From the NCBI GenBank assembly GCA_963753165.1, contig CAVWBP010000008.1:1-64000 (forward strand): a DNA stretch of 64,000 nt, given 5' to 3'. Shown piece by piece: positions 8,739 to 16,756 of the stretch. The DNA is from JAKLQR01 sp963753165. Lineage in GTDB: Bacteria; Nitrospirota; Thermodesulfovibrionia; Thermodesulfovibrionales; SM23-35. A model generated the notes under the pieces. The model was not told the DNA's origin, made no database searches, and saw only the letters and a list, made by a program, of their open reading frames with translations. Each line of letters opens with the position of its first letter. Positions within the stretch are counted from its first letter, which is position 1. The position numbers and the translations under genes were made by a program.

Positions 8739-9214
8739 TCCTGTTTTATGCCCCCTTCTTCTTCCTCCCGTTCCCTGTCGAAGTCGAGCATCTTCAGGTG
8801 GCTTTCAACAAGCCGCTTGACCTCTTCCTTGAAATGACGCCTGATGCCTTTCAGATCAACGATATCCTCATGGATCTTGATGACTTTCTCCTGCGCTTCT
8901 TTCATGATCGAGTCTGATTTGAGTTCAGCTTCCTTCAGAAGGAGTTCAGCCTCTTTCCGGGCATTTGTTTTATAGTCTTCGACCATCTGCTGTGCCGTCA
9001 TGAGTGTTTCCCGGAGCGTGGTCTCCATGTCTCTATATCCCTTGATCTGGCTTTCAAGCCTCTGGACATTCTCTTTGAGCGATGCGTTGTCCCTGAGCAG
9101 GTCTTCCATCTCCTCCCGCACAATTTCAAGGAACGCATATACTTCTTCTACATCAAATCCCCTCAGCTTCATGGGGAATTGCTTTTGCTGGATATCAAGC
9201 GGCGTTATCCTCAT
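8735..9214 (-). CDS. DivIVA-domain cell-division/polarity protein
   Basis: N-terminal DivIVA motif: ITPLDIQQKQFPMKLRGFD followed by EVYAFLEIVREEME, the membrane-binding segment of this family. Residues about 30-150 are almost entirely coiled coil, ending in an acidic tail (REREEEEGG). DivIVA proteins sense negatively curved membrane and organise division or polar growth. In many genomes this gene sits beside yggT and proC, as here. It overlaps yggT by 4 bases (ATGA). Confidence 0.9.
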   Translation of the reverse strand: MRITPLDIQQKQFPMKLRGFDVEEVYAFLEIVREEMEDLLRDNASLKENVQRLESQIKGYRDMETTLRETLMTAQQMVEDYKTNARKEAELLLKEAELKSDSIMKEAQEKVIKIHEDIVDLKGIRRHFKEEVKRLVESHLKMLDFDREREEEEGGIKQE

Positions 9215-9525
9215 AGATACATGCCTCCTTTCAATTTATAGGCAAATTCGAATAAAGACTGGACCAGGAAATACTTTACAAATAATATGATGAGGATAGC
9301 AATCATGGGAGAAATATCAATGACTCCCAACCGGAATCCGATCAGCTTTCTGATGCGCCGCAGGACCGGATCGGTGACGGTATACAGGAATCTCACAATC
9401 GGGTTATAGGGGTCGGGGTTCACCCAGGTGATCAACGCCGAAATGATGATGATCCACATATACACGGTGAGCAGCGTGTTTGCTATATATGCTATCGCCA
9501 GAATAAGATTGGCAAAAATAAACAT
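9211..9525 (-). CDS. yggT: YggT family membrane protein
   Basis: A 104-aa integral membrane protein with two hydrophobic segments (FIFANLILAIAYIANTLL near the N-terminus and MIAILIILFVKYFLV near the C-terminus) and the family motif WVNPDPYNPIVRFLYTVTDP (about 34-53). Members are linked with osmotic tolerance or cell division. It is adjacent to proC and overlaps the DivIVA-like gene, the usual yggS-proC-yggT-divIVA order. Confidence 0.93.
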   Translation of the reverse strand: MFIFANLILAIAYIANTLLTVYMWIIIISALITWVNPDPYNPIVRFLYTVTDPVLRRIRKLIGFRLGVIDISPMIAILIILFVKYFLVQSLFEFAYKLKGGMYL

Positions 9526-10314
9526 TTATTCTTTCCTCCCTAATTCCTGAGACCTTTTCTTTGCCGCCCCGATCACTTCCGCGACGAGGCCCTTCATCCC
9601 TTTCTCTTCAAAAACCTTCAGCCCGGCCGCTGTCGTGCCTCCGGGTGAGGTGACCATTTCCCTGAGTTGCGCGGGCGGCATGCCTGTATCGAGCATCTTT
9701 GCGGTGCCGATCATGGTTGCAATCGAAAGTTCGGCGGCGTTTTCTTTTGAAAGCCCGGCTTTTTCTCCTGCTTCGATCAGCGCTTCGACAAAAAAGGCAA
9801 AGAAGGCAGGGCCGCTTCCCGATAGTGCCGTCACTGCATCCATGTATTTTTCAGGGAGCACAAGAAGCCTGCCGACAGACAGGAAGATGTCCCTGACAAC
9901 CCCCATTTCTTTATCCGGGAAGCATTCACAGAGAGAGATAACCGTCATGCCTTCGAGAACAAGCGCAGGGGTATTCGGCATGACACGGACAATTTTATCC
10001 GTTCTGAGGCGCGCTGAAAGATAGGATAACGTTATGCCTGCAGCGATGGATATTACCATATGGTCTTTTGTGAGCAACCCTGCCAGTTCTGCGGTGACTT
10101 CATCCATATTCTGGGGTTTTACTGCAAGGATGATGAGCGAACTCTGTGCGGCTACGTCTTTGTTGTCCCGGGTTGTTTTCACCCCGTATGTTTTTTCCAG
10201 ATAGGCGCACCGGTCCGTTCTCGGTTCCGAAACAATGATATCTTTCATTCTGTTCTGCGTCATCCCTTTTATCAGGGCTTCTGCCATATTCCCCCCGCCT
10301 ATGAAGCCTATCAT
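9526..10314 (-). CDS. proC: pyrroline-5-carboxylate reductase
   Basis: Last step of proline synthesis, NAD(P)H-dependent reduction of pyrroline-5-carboxylate. Start taken at 10314 (MIGFIGGGNMAEAL) because AAAGGAG lies 8 bases upstream; the frame itself extends seven codons further. The Rossmann GFIGGGNMA is at residues 3-11, VRVMPNTPAL at about 115, and the substrate/dimer motif SGSGPAFFAFF at about 165; the C-terminal helical domain contains TSPGGTTAAGL. Length 262 aa is normal. Confidence 0.96.
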   Translation of the reverse strand: MIGFIGGGNMAEALIKGMTQNRMKDIIVSEPRTDRCAYLEKTYGVKTTRDNKDVAAQSSLIILAVKPQNMDEVTAELAGLLTKDHMVISIAAGITLSYLSARLRTDKIVRVMPNTPALVLEGMTVISLCECFPDKEMGVVRDIFLSVGRLLVLPEKYMDAVTALSGSGPAFFAFFVEALIEAGEKAGLSKENAAELSIATMIGTAKMLDTGMPPAQLREMVTSPGGTTAAGLKVFEEKGMKGLVAEVIGAAKKRSQELGRKE

Positions 10315-10318
10315 TTCT

Positions 10319-11014
10319 CTAACTCCTTTCACCAAAAATCGCGGTGCCTATTCTTACTATCGTCGCCCCTTCCAGAATTGCAGCTTCATAATCATTTGTC
10401 ATGCCCATGGACAGTTCAGGGAGGTGATACCCTTTTTTTTCTGCCTGATCACGGCATTCACACAACTCCCGGAAAAAAGGACGGGCCGTCTCCGGATTTT
10501 CAAAATAGGGAGGCATGGTCATCAGGCCTTCCAGCTTCAGGTTCTTCATTTCTGAAACCGCTTTTATTGTATCCATAAGGTCTTTTTTCGGAACGCCGTG
10601 CTTCGTCTCTTCTTCCGACAGTTTCACCTGGAGAAGGACCCTCTGGATTTTTGCGGCCTTCAGTGCATGTTTGTCCACCTCCCGGGCAAGGCTGACTGAA
10701 TCGAGCGAGTGGATGAGATGAAAAAGGTGAACAGCGGCCTTTGCCTTGTTTTTCTGAAGATGCCCGACCAGATGCCATTCGACCTCATAGTCCGCGCACT
10801 GCAGCTTGCATGCTTCTATTTTCTCCTGTGCCTCCTGAACCCGGTTTTCACCAAGGACCCTTAATCCCAGATCGACTCCCTCCTTTATTTTCTCATAGGG
10901 CACGGTTTTTGTTACTGCTACGAGTGTTACGTCGAACGGACTTCTCCCTGACCGGATTGCTGCCGATGAGATTTTCCGATAGACATTTTTTATCCTTTCA
11001 AGAAGAACAGAAAT
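10319..11014 (-). CDS. yggS: YggS-family PLP homeostasis protein, start codon irregular
   Basis: Pyridoxal-phosphate-binding protein (PLPBP/YggS) that buffers PLP. The first ordinary start in frame is a GTG at 10903, but that would delete VAVTKT, which holds the PLP-binding lysine, and the typical N-terminal helix. The same frame is open upstream to a TAG at 11018-11020 and encodes a convincing N-terminus (ISVLLERIKNVYRKISSA, then SGRSPFDVTLVAV). No ATG, GTG or TTG occurs there; an ATT at 11014 is the only near-cognate start, otherwise a frameshift has removed it (an ATG near 11043 is in another frame). LGENRVQEA and the C-terminal SMGMTNDYEAAI and VRIGTAIFGER are normal. Confidence 0.85.
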   Translation of the reverse strand: MSVLLERIKNVYRKISSAAIRSGRSPFDVTLVAVTKTVPYEKIKEGVDLGLRVLGENRVQEAQEKIEACKLQCADYEVEWHLVGHLQKNKAKAAVHLFHLIHSLDSVSLAREVDKHALKAAKIQRVLLQVKLSEEETKHGVPKKDLMDTIKAVSEMKNLKLEGLMTMPPYFENPETARPFFRELCECRDQAEKKGYHLPELSMGMTNDYEAAILEGATIVRIGTAIFGERS

Positions 11015-11123
11015 ATTCTATCTGGTTTCTGATTTCGTCCATGCCAGTGAATACCGGGAGAACCGTGCCATAGAATATAGTATCACAGGGTCGTAATGAA
11101 GTCATCAAGGGAAGCGTCGGCGG

Positions 11124-12758
11124 TCACGCATTCGAGAGGGCTTCCTGATATTCTTCCCATAATTTTTCTTTGTCCGACCCGGAATCGATGAAATCCCACG
11201 GGAAGATTTCTGAGCGCTGTTTTTGCCTGAAAATAAAAAAATCCTTATTGACCCCTGCGGCCTCTGCAGCCTTCATCCAATCCCGGACAGTGAGCATCTT
11301 TTCAATTACACTTGAAACACGCCTGTCTCCGAGGGCAAAGAGACCTTGCATATATGCATATTTCGGAACATCGTGGAACACCCTCACACCCCTGACGTTC
11401 TTCAGCCCGTTCTTAATCATCTTCAGCCTTTCCTTGACCTCGCCAAGGCTCTCCATCGGATGCCACTGAAATGGAGTGAACGGCTTCGGCACAAAGGTGC
11501 TTATGCTCAGGGTGATGGTCCCCTTTGGTGATCTTTTCCGGATTTTTTCGGCAAGGTGAATGATCCCCTGGATGTCTTCCCTTGTTTCGGTTGGAAGTCC
11601 GACCATAAAATAGAGTCTCAGAATATCGATGCCTTGCTGAAACAAACGTTCCGAGGTGGAAAGGATGTCCTCTTCGGAAACCTTCTTGTGAATGACTTTT
11701 CTCAACCGTTCAGTCCCGGCCTCCGGAGCGATAGAAACACTCTGGTGTCCCTTCATCAGGCCGATGATTTCGGCGCTCTTTGCACTTGCCCTCAGGGAGG
11801 TGATGGAAAAAACTACCTCAGGTATTTTGAGAACCTCCTGTATGAACGGGTAATCCGACAGCGAGGGACCGATAAGTCCGATCCTTTTTGTCTGAACGAG
11901 CGCTGCCCGGATTTCGTCCTTCATGTCTTCAAGCGCTTTTTTCCTCGGCGGGTTATATATCCTCCCGGTGACACAGAACCTGCAGTTCCAGGGGCATCCT
12001 CTCATAGCTTCGATAAGATGCATGCCGGAAAATTCTGTCTCAGGAGTAATGATTGATGTGGTGATCTTCGGTGGCGACAAGTTTTTCAGATACTGCCTCC
12101 TGACTGTTGCAGGCGCACCGTTTTCAGCAATCCGATTTGCAATTGACCCCGCTGTATCATAGGAGATGGTGTAGAATCCCGGCACATAGATGCCGTCTGT
12201 TTTTGCCGCCTTTCCGAGCATTTCAGCTCTCCCCGTGACGGATTTGTATATGGTGATGAAATCGGGGAGCATTTCATCTGCTTCGCCGACAAAACAGACG
12301 TCAAAAAAATCAGCAACCGGTTCGGGATTAAAAAAAACACAGACGCCTCCCGCAATAAGCAGCGGATGCCGTGCATTCCGCTCGACCCTTCGCAGCGGCA
12401 GGTTGGCCAGTTGGAGGATTTTTGCAACATTCGGGTAGTCATTTTCGAAAGAGAGGGAAAAGGCGACGATATCGAACCGGTTCAGAGGCCGCTTCGACTC
12501 CAGAGCAAAAAGTTCCGTGCGTGTCCGTGTATATTCATCGATATCTCCGTCATCCGGGAGGAATGCCCGTTCACACACCACATCAGGCATGCTGTTCAGG
12601 AGGCCATAAATTCCCTGAAAACCGAGGTTCGACATGCCGACGGAATAGGTGTTCGGATAGACGAGGACGATATTCATCCTTCCGCCCGGATCTTTGTAGA
12701 CGGTCCCTTTCTCCCTCGAGAGCAGGGAATCTGCTTTTTCCTTCAGCCTGTAGCTCAC
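11124..12758 (-). CDS. radical SAM protein with B12-binding-like N-terminal domain
   Basis: N-terminal 200 residues resemble a cobalamin-binding domain (VLVYPNTYSVGMSNLG at about 30). The radical SAM core has the CX3CX2C cluster motif in GCPWNCRFC (about 262) and an SAM-binding segment (SIAPEAGTERLR). The C-terminal part has FVPKPFTPFQW, seen in uncharacterised radical SAM families linked to tRNA or peptide modification. Start is GTG at 12758, overlapping the stop of the DUF3786 gene by 4 bases. The exact reaction is unknown. Confidence 0.85.
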   Translation of the reverse strand: MSYRLKEKADSLLSREKGTVYKDPGGRMNIVLVYPNTYSVGMSNLGFQGIYGLLNSMPDVVCERAFLPDDGDIDEYTRTRTELFALESKRPLNRFDIVAFSLSFENDYPNVAKILQLANLPLRRVERNARHPLLIAGGVCVFFNPEPVADFFDVCFVGEADEMLPDFITIYKSVTGRAEMLGKAAKTDGIYVPGFYTISYDTAGSIANRIAENGAPATVRRQYLKNLSPPKITTSIITPETEFSGMHLIEAMRGCPWNCRFCVTGRIYNPPRKKALEDMKDEIRAALVQTKRIGLIGPSLSDYPFIQEVLKIPEVVFSITSLRASAKSAEIIGLMKGHQSVSIAPEAGTERLRKVIHKKVSEEDILSTSERLFQQGIDILRLYFMVGLPTETREDIQGIIHLAEKIRKRSPKGTITLSISTFVPKPFTPFQWHPMESLGEVKERLKMIKNGLKNVRGVRVFHDVPKYAYMQGLFALGDRRVSSVIEKMLTVRDWMKAAEAAGVNKDFFIFRQKQRSEIFPWDFIDSGSDKEKLWEEYQEALSNA

Positions 12759-13414
12759 TGCATCACCAGTATACTCAGCATTGCGAGTGACCAGAGCATA
12801 TCGAGGGGGAGATGGATCTCTGCGGTCGAATCGAAGAGAAGGTCGGCCCGTGCGGGGAATTCTTCGTCCTTCAGCCAGAGGATGAGGGTCACCGGTATCC
12901 TGGGCAGGGGGAAGAGTCTGACCGAGGCATCTCCATGTGTTTCAGCCTCTGCGCAGAGATCCCTGCCTTTTTGAAGGAAAGAGGAGGCATCCTCCCCGTA
13001 TTTTTTTGCGAGATTTTCGAGGGGGAGGGTGTGACTCCCCCTGAAAAAAAGTTCCCCGCCTTGCAGGTTTTCCGGTTTCACGAGTTTTCCCGAACACGGG
13101 ATATCCTTCGCATCGATGAGATACCACAGGCAGGAGTGGATAAAAAAATAACCGTATCGCTGAATCAGGTCCTCTCCTGTTCCGTCAAGGCTTTTGATAG
13201 TTTTTCCACGGGGATCAATAGAAAACTCGGTGCAGAACGATCTTGCCCGGTAATATCCGCCGGCCTGATCAAAGGATACGGTTCCGTTCCTGCATACTGC
13301 AGAAGGTTCAAGGCTGTTCAGAATCCCCCAGGCTTTTTCTTCTCCGGAAGAGGGCATATAAGATAATACCACACCCCGCACGTACACTGAAATGGGAACT
13401 TTGTCATGCTGCAT
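12755..13414 (-). CDS. DUF3786-type protein
   Basis: A 219-aa soluble protein with the hallmark C-terminal stretch HGDASVRLFPLPRIP, TLILWLKDEEFPARADLLFD and STAEIHLPLDMLW. DUF3786 proteins are common in anaerobes with corrinoid or acetyl-CoA pathway genes, but their function is unknown. It is translationally coupled to the downstream radical SAM gene, which suggests a shared role. No signal peptide. Confidence 0.8.
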   Translation of the reverse strand: MQHDKVPISVYVRGVVLSYMPSSGEEKAWGILNSLEPSAVCRNGTVSFDQAGGYYRARSFCTEFSIDPRGKTIKSLDGTGEDLIQRYGYFFIHSCLWYLIDAKDIPCSGKLVKPENLQGGELFFRGSHTLPLENLAKKYGEDASSFLQKGRDLCAEAETHGDASVRLFPLPRIPVTLILWLKDEEFPARADLLFDSTAEIHLPLDMLWSLAMLSILVMQ

Positions 13415-13550
13415 CCTTCATAACATCCCCTTCCGACACTCCCCCCTCAAGTGGGGAGGGATTTGTTTTGGATTCTTAATCCCCAAGTTCAAAATTTTGC
13501 GGGCAAACACTTAACTCATGCAAAATATTTGGATAAATGACTCTTTAGGG

Positions 13551-13556
13551 TATACT
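13551..13556 (+). promoter_or_regulatory. -10 element, predicted leaderless transcript
   Basis: TATACT lies 6 bases before the ATG at 13563, with a weak TTGGAT 16 bases upstream. Transcription would start at or within two bases of the start codon, and no Shine-Dalgarno is present. Confidence 0.4.
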
Positions 13557-13562
13557 ATACAT

Positions 13563-13730
13563 ATGAAATGTAAACAGTGCAGTGGTGAATTGCGGCTCAG
13601 TATGGGCTGAAAGACGATTGCTTTTACCTGCATGGACTGCGGGAAAGCATTCAGCATCCATGATTATATGGATAAGATAGACGAAAAAACGTGGGAGCGG
13701 ATATCCCTCCGTTCCAGCGACAGGGCGTAG
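13563..13730 (+). CDS. dual-CxxC small protein with in-frame UGA, probable selenoprotein
   Basis: Reading from ATG 13563: MKCKQCSGELRLSMG, then TGA at 13608-13610, then KTIAFTCMDCGKAFSIHDYM and on to TAG at 13728. The frame has CxxC before and after the TGA and reads like a compact zinc-ribbon protein (55 residues plus stop). Composition and protein sense continue straight across the TGA. Immediately 3' lies a strong bulged hairpin (13619-13649) placed as a bacterial SECIS element. A family described as dual-CxxC-motif small (seleno)proteins has this length and layout; I infer Sec at position 16. Gene finders would miss it. Alternative: a nonsense-mutated pseudogene. Confidence 0.72.
13611..13649 (+). 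promoter_or_regulatory. SECIS-like hairpin after UGA
   Basis: Eight bases after the UGA, TGCTTT (13619-13624) pairs perfectly with AAAGCA (13644-13649). A two-base UA bulge on the 5' side is followed by CCTGC/GCGGG (five pairs, one G-U) closing a seven-base loop AUGGACU. Counting the U of UGA as 1, the bulged U is at 18 and the loop Gs at 27-28, close to the Escherichia coli fdhF arrangement. Confidence 0.65.
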
Positions 13731-13766
13731 TACCGGTTCCCTTGACCTTCTCCGGAAAGAAGACCT

Positions 13767-14639
13767 TTACAGTCTGCCCTCGCTTCTCAATTTGTTGACG
13801 GTATCCTGGATTTTCGGGAGGACGGCCAGTGCTGCTTTTTCCCCCTCAAGGACCGCCTCATGTCTTTTTGTGAAGTCGGTCCCTCCGAGAGAACCCACCT
13901 TTGGTCTTATTACCACGTCCGCTTTCGTAACCTGTATGGCCGCAAGTTTTGCGTATATGATACTGACCGACTGGATGATCGTCTCGATCGTGCCCTTGGG
14001 TATTGTCGAATATACCTCTCCTGAAATATCAACCGCGATTACAACGTCTGCGCCGAGTCTTCTCGCGGCATCGACTGCAACAGGACTTGAGACGCCTCCG
14101 TCGACATAGAATTTATTCGAAATCTCCACAGGCCTGAAGATGCCGGGAATTGCACAGCTTGCCCTCACCGCGGTCCCTGTATCGCCGCTTCCGAATACTA
14201 CTTCCTCCCCGGTCTGAATATTTGTTGCGACTGCGTAGAAGGGAATCCGCAGTTTTTCCAGGGGAGTATTTCCTGTCATGTGATTTATATACTTCCCGAG
14301 TTTCTCACCCTTGATAAAACCATTATCGGGAACTGTCAGATCGATGATGTCATCTTCCCGCAGATCGAAAGACAGCTTCTGGATCTGGAATGCATTGAAT
14401 CCGTAAGAATAAAGCGAACCGACAAAACTGCCTGCGCTTGTCCCGACAATCATGTGCACCGGAATCTGATTGGCCTCAAGCACCTTCAGTACACCGATAT
14501 GGGCAAACCCCCTTGCAGCCCCCGCACCGAGAACCACTGCAATTTTCGCAGGTTTTGGCGGAGGCTGTATTTCCCTGGCGCAGGAAAATACAAGGGCGAA
14601 GACGAACAAGAGGAAGAACAAGCGGAATGACTTACTCAT
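13767..14639 (-). CDS. patatin-like phospholipase lipoprotein (RssA type)
   Basis: Start at 14639 (MSKSFRLFFLLF) with GAGGAG 11 bases upstream. An N-terminal hydrophobic stretch ends in a lipobox-like VFSC, so it is probably lipidated and envelope-anchored. The patatin fold shows the oxyanion loop GAGAARGFAH (about residue 45), nucleophile GTSAG (about 73) and the catalytic Asp in YVDGGVSSP (about 190). Ser-Asp dyad acyl hydrolases of this type cleave membrane lipids. Length 290 aa matches short bacterial RssA-like proteins. It stands between repeat-rich intergenic regions. Confidence 0.88.
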   Translation of the reverse strand: MSKSFRLFFLLFVFALVFSCAREIQPPPKPAKIAVVLGAGAARGFAHIGVLKVLEANQIPVHMIVGTSAGSFVGSLYSYGFNAFQIQKLSFDLREDDIIDLTVPDNGFIKGEKLGKYINHMTGNTPLEKLRIPFYAVATNIQTGEEVVFGSGDTGTAVRASCAIPGIFRPVEISNKFYVDGGVSSPVAVDAARRLGADVVIAVDISGEVYSTIPKGTIETIIQSVSIIYAKLAAIQVTKADVVIRPKVGSLGGTDFTKRHEAVLEGEKAALAVLPKIQDTVNKLRSEGRL

Positions 14640-14731
14640 ATTGTAAAAATACTCCTCATGCGATATCTTTGTCAAAAGATTCTGTTGAAGTGACTGAATC
14701 ATTTGTGAATTTTCGGATGAACATGGCAGAT

Positions 14732-14830
14732 ACAGTATTTTCACTCATTTTCGTCCCGATCCCGAAAGCATTCGGGACGGGACTCCGAGGGGGCCCGATA
14801 AGAATCGGGATAAATCCATGAAAATACTGT
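14732..14830. repeat. inverted repeat around a GC-rich palindrome
   Basis: ACAGTATTTTCA at 14732-14743 is repeated as TGAAAATACTGT at 14819-14830. Between them are palindromes built on TCCCGAAAGCATTCGGGA and CCCGATAAGAATCGGG. Related half-sites (TACGGCA...CCGTATTTTATG) occur near 28285-28315 and 43035-43075. Confidence 0.5.
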
Positions 14831-14899
14831 GCCTACCATGATTGGTATAAATTTTATCAGACCTGTCAAAAACAAGTATTCCAACCTGTGAGAAACTAA

Positions 14900-15061
14900 G
14901 GGTATAGCTGGATTTCCAAATTGAAATAAACTCCCATTAGATCGATGTAAACCTTTTTCTCACTTTCAATGGTATTGAAATATCAGAAACTGAGACCTCC
15001 GCTTCGTCTTCGGTCTCATCAAAGTTACCCGTGATTTCGATTTGGAAATCCAGCTATACCC
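14900..15061. repeat. covarying long-stem palindromic element, copy 1
   Basis: 27-base arms at 14900-14926 and 15035-15061 are complementary at 26 of 27 positions, the exception being a G-U pair. The loop holds a second stem TGAGACC/GGTCTCA (14991-14997 with 15012-15018) and a GTTACCCGTGAT segment. A second copy at 39498-39662 keeps the inner part nearly unchanged but has different, still self-complementary arms. Located in the divergent region between the patatin-like gene and the ABC transporter. Confidence 0.7.
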
Positions 15062-15092
15062 GTATGCCTAATATTTTGAATGGGATGGATAC

Positions 15093-15098
15093 TATAAT
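15093..15098 (+). promoter_or_regulatory. -10 element for ABC exporter operon
   Basis: TATAAT 19 bases upstream of the ATG at 15118; no convincing -35 and no Shine-Dalgarno, so the mRNA leader would be only about a dozen bases. Confidence 0.35.
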
Positions 15099-15117
15099 TT
15101 AGAGTACAATTGATAGT

Positions 15118-15855
15118 ATGAACATTGTTGCCATAAAAAATTTGACGAAGGCATATGGTGCCCTAACCGCTGTTAATGCGATTGACTGTCAGATACAGCA
15201 GGGTGAATGCTTCGGTTTTCTTGGGCCGAACGGCGCCGGGAAGACGACGGTGATGAAGATTATTTATTGTTTCATGCCGCCGACTTCCGGTGAAGTGCTT
15301 GTGTTCGGAATGAACGTAACAGAGAACCCAAGCACGATAAAAGCGCGGGTCGGGGTCATGCCTCAGGAAGACAATCTCGATCCCGACCTCACCGTATTCG
15401 AGAACCTGATCGTATATGCACGGTATTTTGACATCAAAAAACAGGATGCCGCGAACCGTGCAGGGGAACTTCTTTCTTTCGTTGATCTGAAGGAGAAGAC
15501 AAATGTAAAAATAGAACAGCTCTCGGGTGGCATGAAGCGGAGACTGATGCTCGCACGCTCCCTGGTCAATAATCCCGAACTGCTGATCCTCGACGAACCC
15601 ACGACCGGACTGGACCCTCACAGCAGGCGGTCTGTATGGGAAAAGTTGAATCATCTCAAGGCAAACAATACAACCCTCATACTTACCACACACTATATGG
15701 AGGAAGCGGAAGTGCTCTGCGACAGGGTTGCAATTATGGATATGGGGAAGATAATAACAATCGAGTCTCCACAAAAGCTTATGAGTATACACGGGGGAAA
15801 TCTCGAAGAGGTATATTTGAAATTGACAGGAAAGGTGTTGAAGGAGCAATTGTGA
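15118..15855 (+). CDS. ABC transporter ATP-binding protein (NodI/DrrA-like)
   Basis: ATPase of an ABC-2 type exporter. Walker A GPNGAGKTT (about 38-46), Q-loop MPQEDNLDP, signature LSGGMKRR (about 139), Walker B LLILDEPTTGLDP and switch His in LTTHYMEEAE. The protein is 245 aa, one nucleotide-binding domain. It is followed after 91 bases by its permease. The MPQEDNLDPDLTVFENL segment is typical of NodI-like proteins. Substrate cannot be told from sequence; polysaccharide, lipid or drug are all possible. Confidence 0.92.
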   Translation: MNIVAIKNLTKAYGALTAVNAIDCQIQQGECFGFLGPNGAGKTTVMKIIYCFMPPTSGEVLVFGMNVTENPSTIKARVGVMPQEDNLDPDLTVFENLIVYARYFDIKKQDAANRAGELLSFVDLKEKTNVKIEQLSGGMKRRLMLARSLVNNPELLILDEPTTGLDPHSRRSVWEKLNHLKANNTTLILTTHYMEEAEVLCDRVAIMDMGKIITIESPQKLMSIHGGNLEEVYLKLTGKVLKEQL

Positions 15856-15864
15856 GATTTTATC

Positions 15865-15925
15865 AAGGCAGGATATGGTATCGACTCTTGGCAAAAGAAA
15901 CCGCGACAATATCATATCCTGCCTT
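15865..15925 (+). promoter_or_regulatory. intercistronic hairpin
   Basis: AAGGCAGGATATG (15865-15877) and CATATCCTGCCTT (15913-15925) form a perfect 13-bp stem with a 35-base loop between the ATPase and permease genes. It has no U-tract. It could stabilise or attenuate the mRNA, or be a short palindromic repeat. Confidence 0.5.
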
Positions 15926-15946
15926 CTTGTCGTATGGTGATATGCA

Positions 15947-16702
15947 ATGAATCTGAAACGGGCATACAGGGTATGGCAGCGGCACCTTACGGTGTATACA
16001 AAATTGTATAAATCGAGCATCGCGCTCAATTTTGTCGAGCCGGCGCTGTATCTCGCAGCGCTTGGACTTGGCCTCGGCGCGTTTGTAAAGGAGATAAACG
16101 GCGTTCCCTATATTCAGTTCATCGCTCCCGGCATTATCGCATCTTCCTCCATGTTCGCCGCGATTTATGAATGCACATACTCAACTTATGTGAGGATGAC
16201 GTTCCAGAAAACGTTCGACGCCATACTCGCAACCCCGATCAATCTGAATGACCTTGTGGCGGGCGAACTCATGTGGGGAGCTACGAAGAGCCTGCTCTAC
16301 GGCACGATCATAATCATTGTTATTTCGCTATTCGGCCTTGTCCAGTCGCCATTGATTCTTCTGGTCATCCCCCTGCTTTTTATCACAGGGCTGATCTTTG
16401 CCGAGATATCGGTCATGTTTACCGCTGTTATCCCGGGCATAGATTCATTCAATTATTTCTATACGCTCTTTATGACCCCTATGTTCCTGTTCTCAGGGAT
16501 ATTCTTCCCTCTTGATAATTTGCCGCCGGTTGTGTCAAAGATCGCGTTTTTTACCCCTCTGTATCACCTGGTGAACATCTGCCGGGGACTCTCTTTCGGC
16601 AACCTGCAATGCTGCGTCTGGGATATCGTATGGATCATAGTCGTTGCGATTCTCCTTGCGCCGTATCCGTTCAGGTTGATGAGGAGGCGGATTTTAAAAT
16701 AG
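15947..16702 (+). CDS. ABC-2 type permease (NodJ-like)
   Basis: Membrane partner of the upstream ATPase. The 251-aa protein has about six hydrophobic segments (for example ALYLAALGLGLGAFV, LLYGTIIIIVISLFGLV, PLILLVIPLLFITGLIF, MFLFSGIFFPL, IVWIIVVAILLAPYPF). The ABC-2 motif region is FFPLDNLPPVVSKIAFFTPLYHLV. Start ATG at 15947 has no strong ribosome binding site, suggesting dependence on upstream translation or the intervening hairpin. Confidence 0.9.
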   Translation: MNLKRAYRVWQRHLTVYTKLYKSSIALNFVEPALYLAALGLGLGAFVKEINGVPYIQFIAPGIIASSSMFAAIYECTYSTYVRMTFQKTFDAILATPINLNDLVAGELMWGATKSLLYGTIIIIVISLFGLVQSPLILLVIPLLFITGLIFAEISVMFTAVIPGIDSFNYFYTLFMTPMFLFSGIFFPLDNLPPVVSKIAFFTPLYHLVNICRGLSFGNLQCCVWDIVWIIVVAILLAPYPFRLMRRRILK

Positions 16703-16756
16703 TTGCAGGTATCAGGATATCAAAAAGCAGCGGGAATATCTCTCACAGCCTGCCCG

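Noticed and set aside
15163..16029. 288-aa minus-strand frame opposite the ABC ATPase
   Set aside because: Antisense shadow; the plus strand has all ABC motifs.
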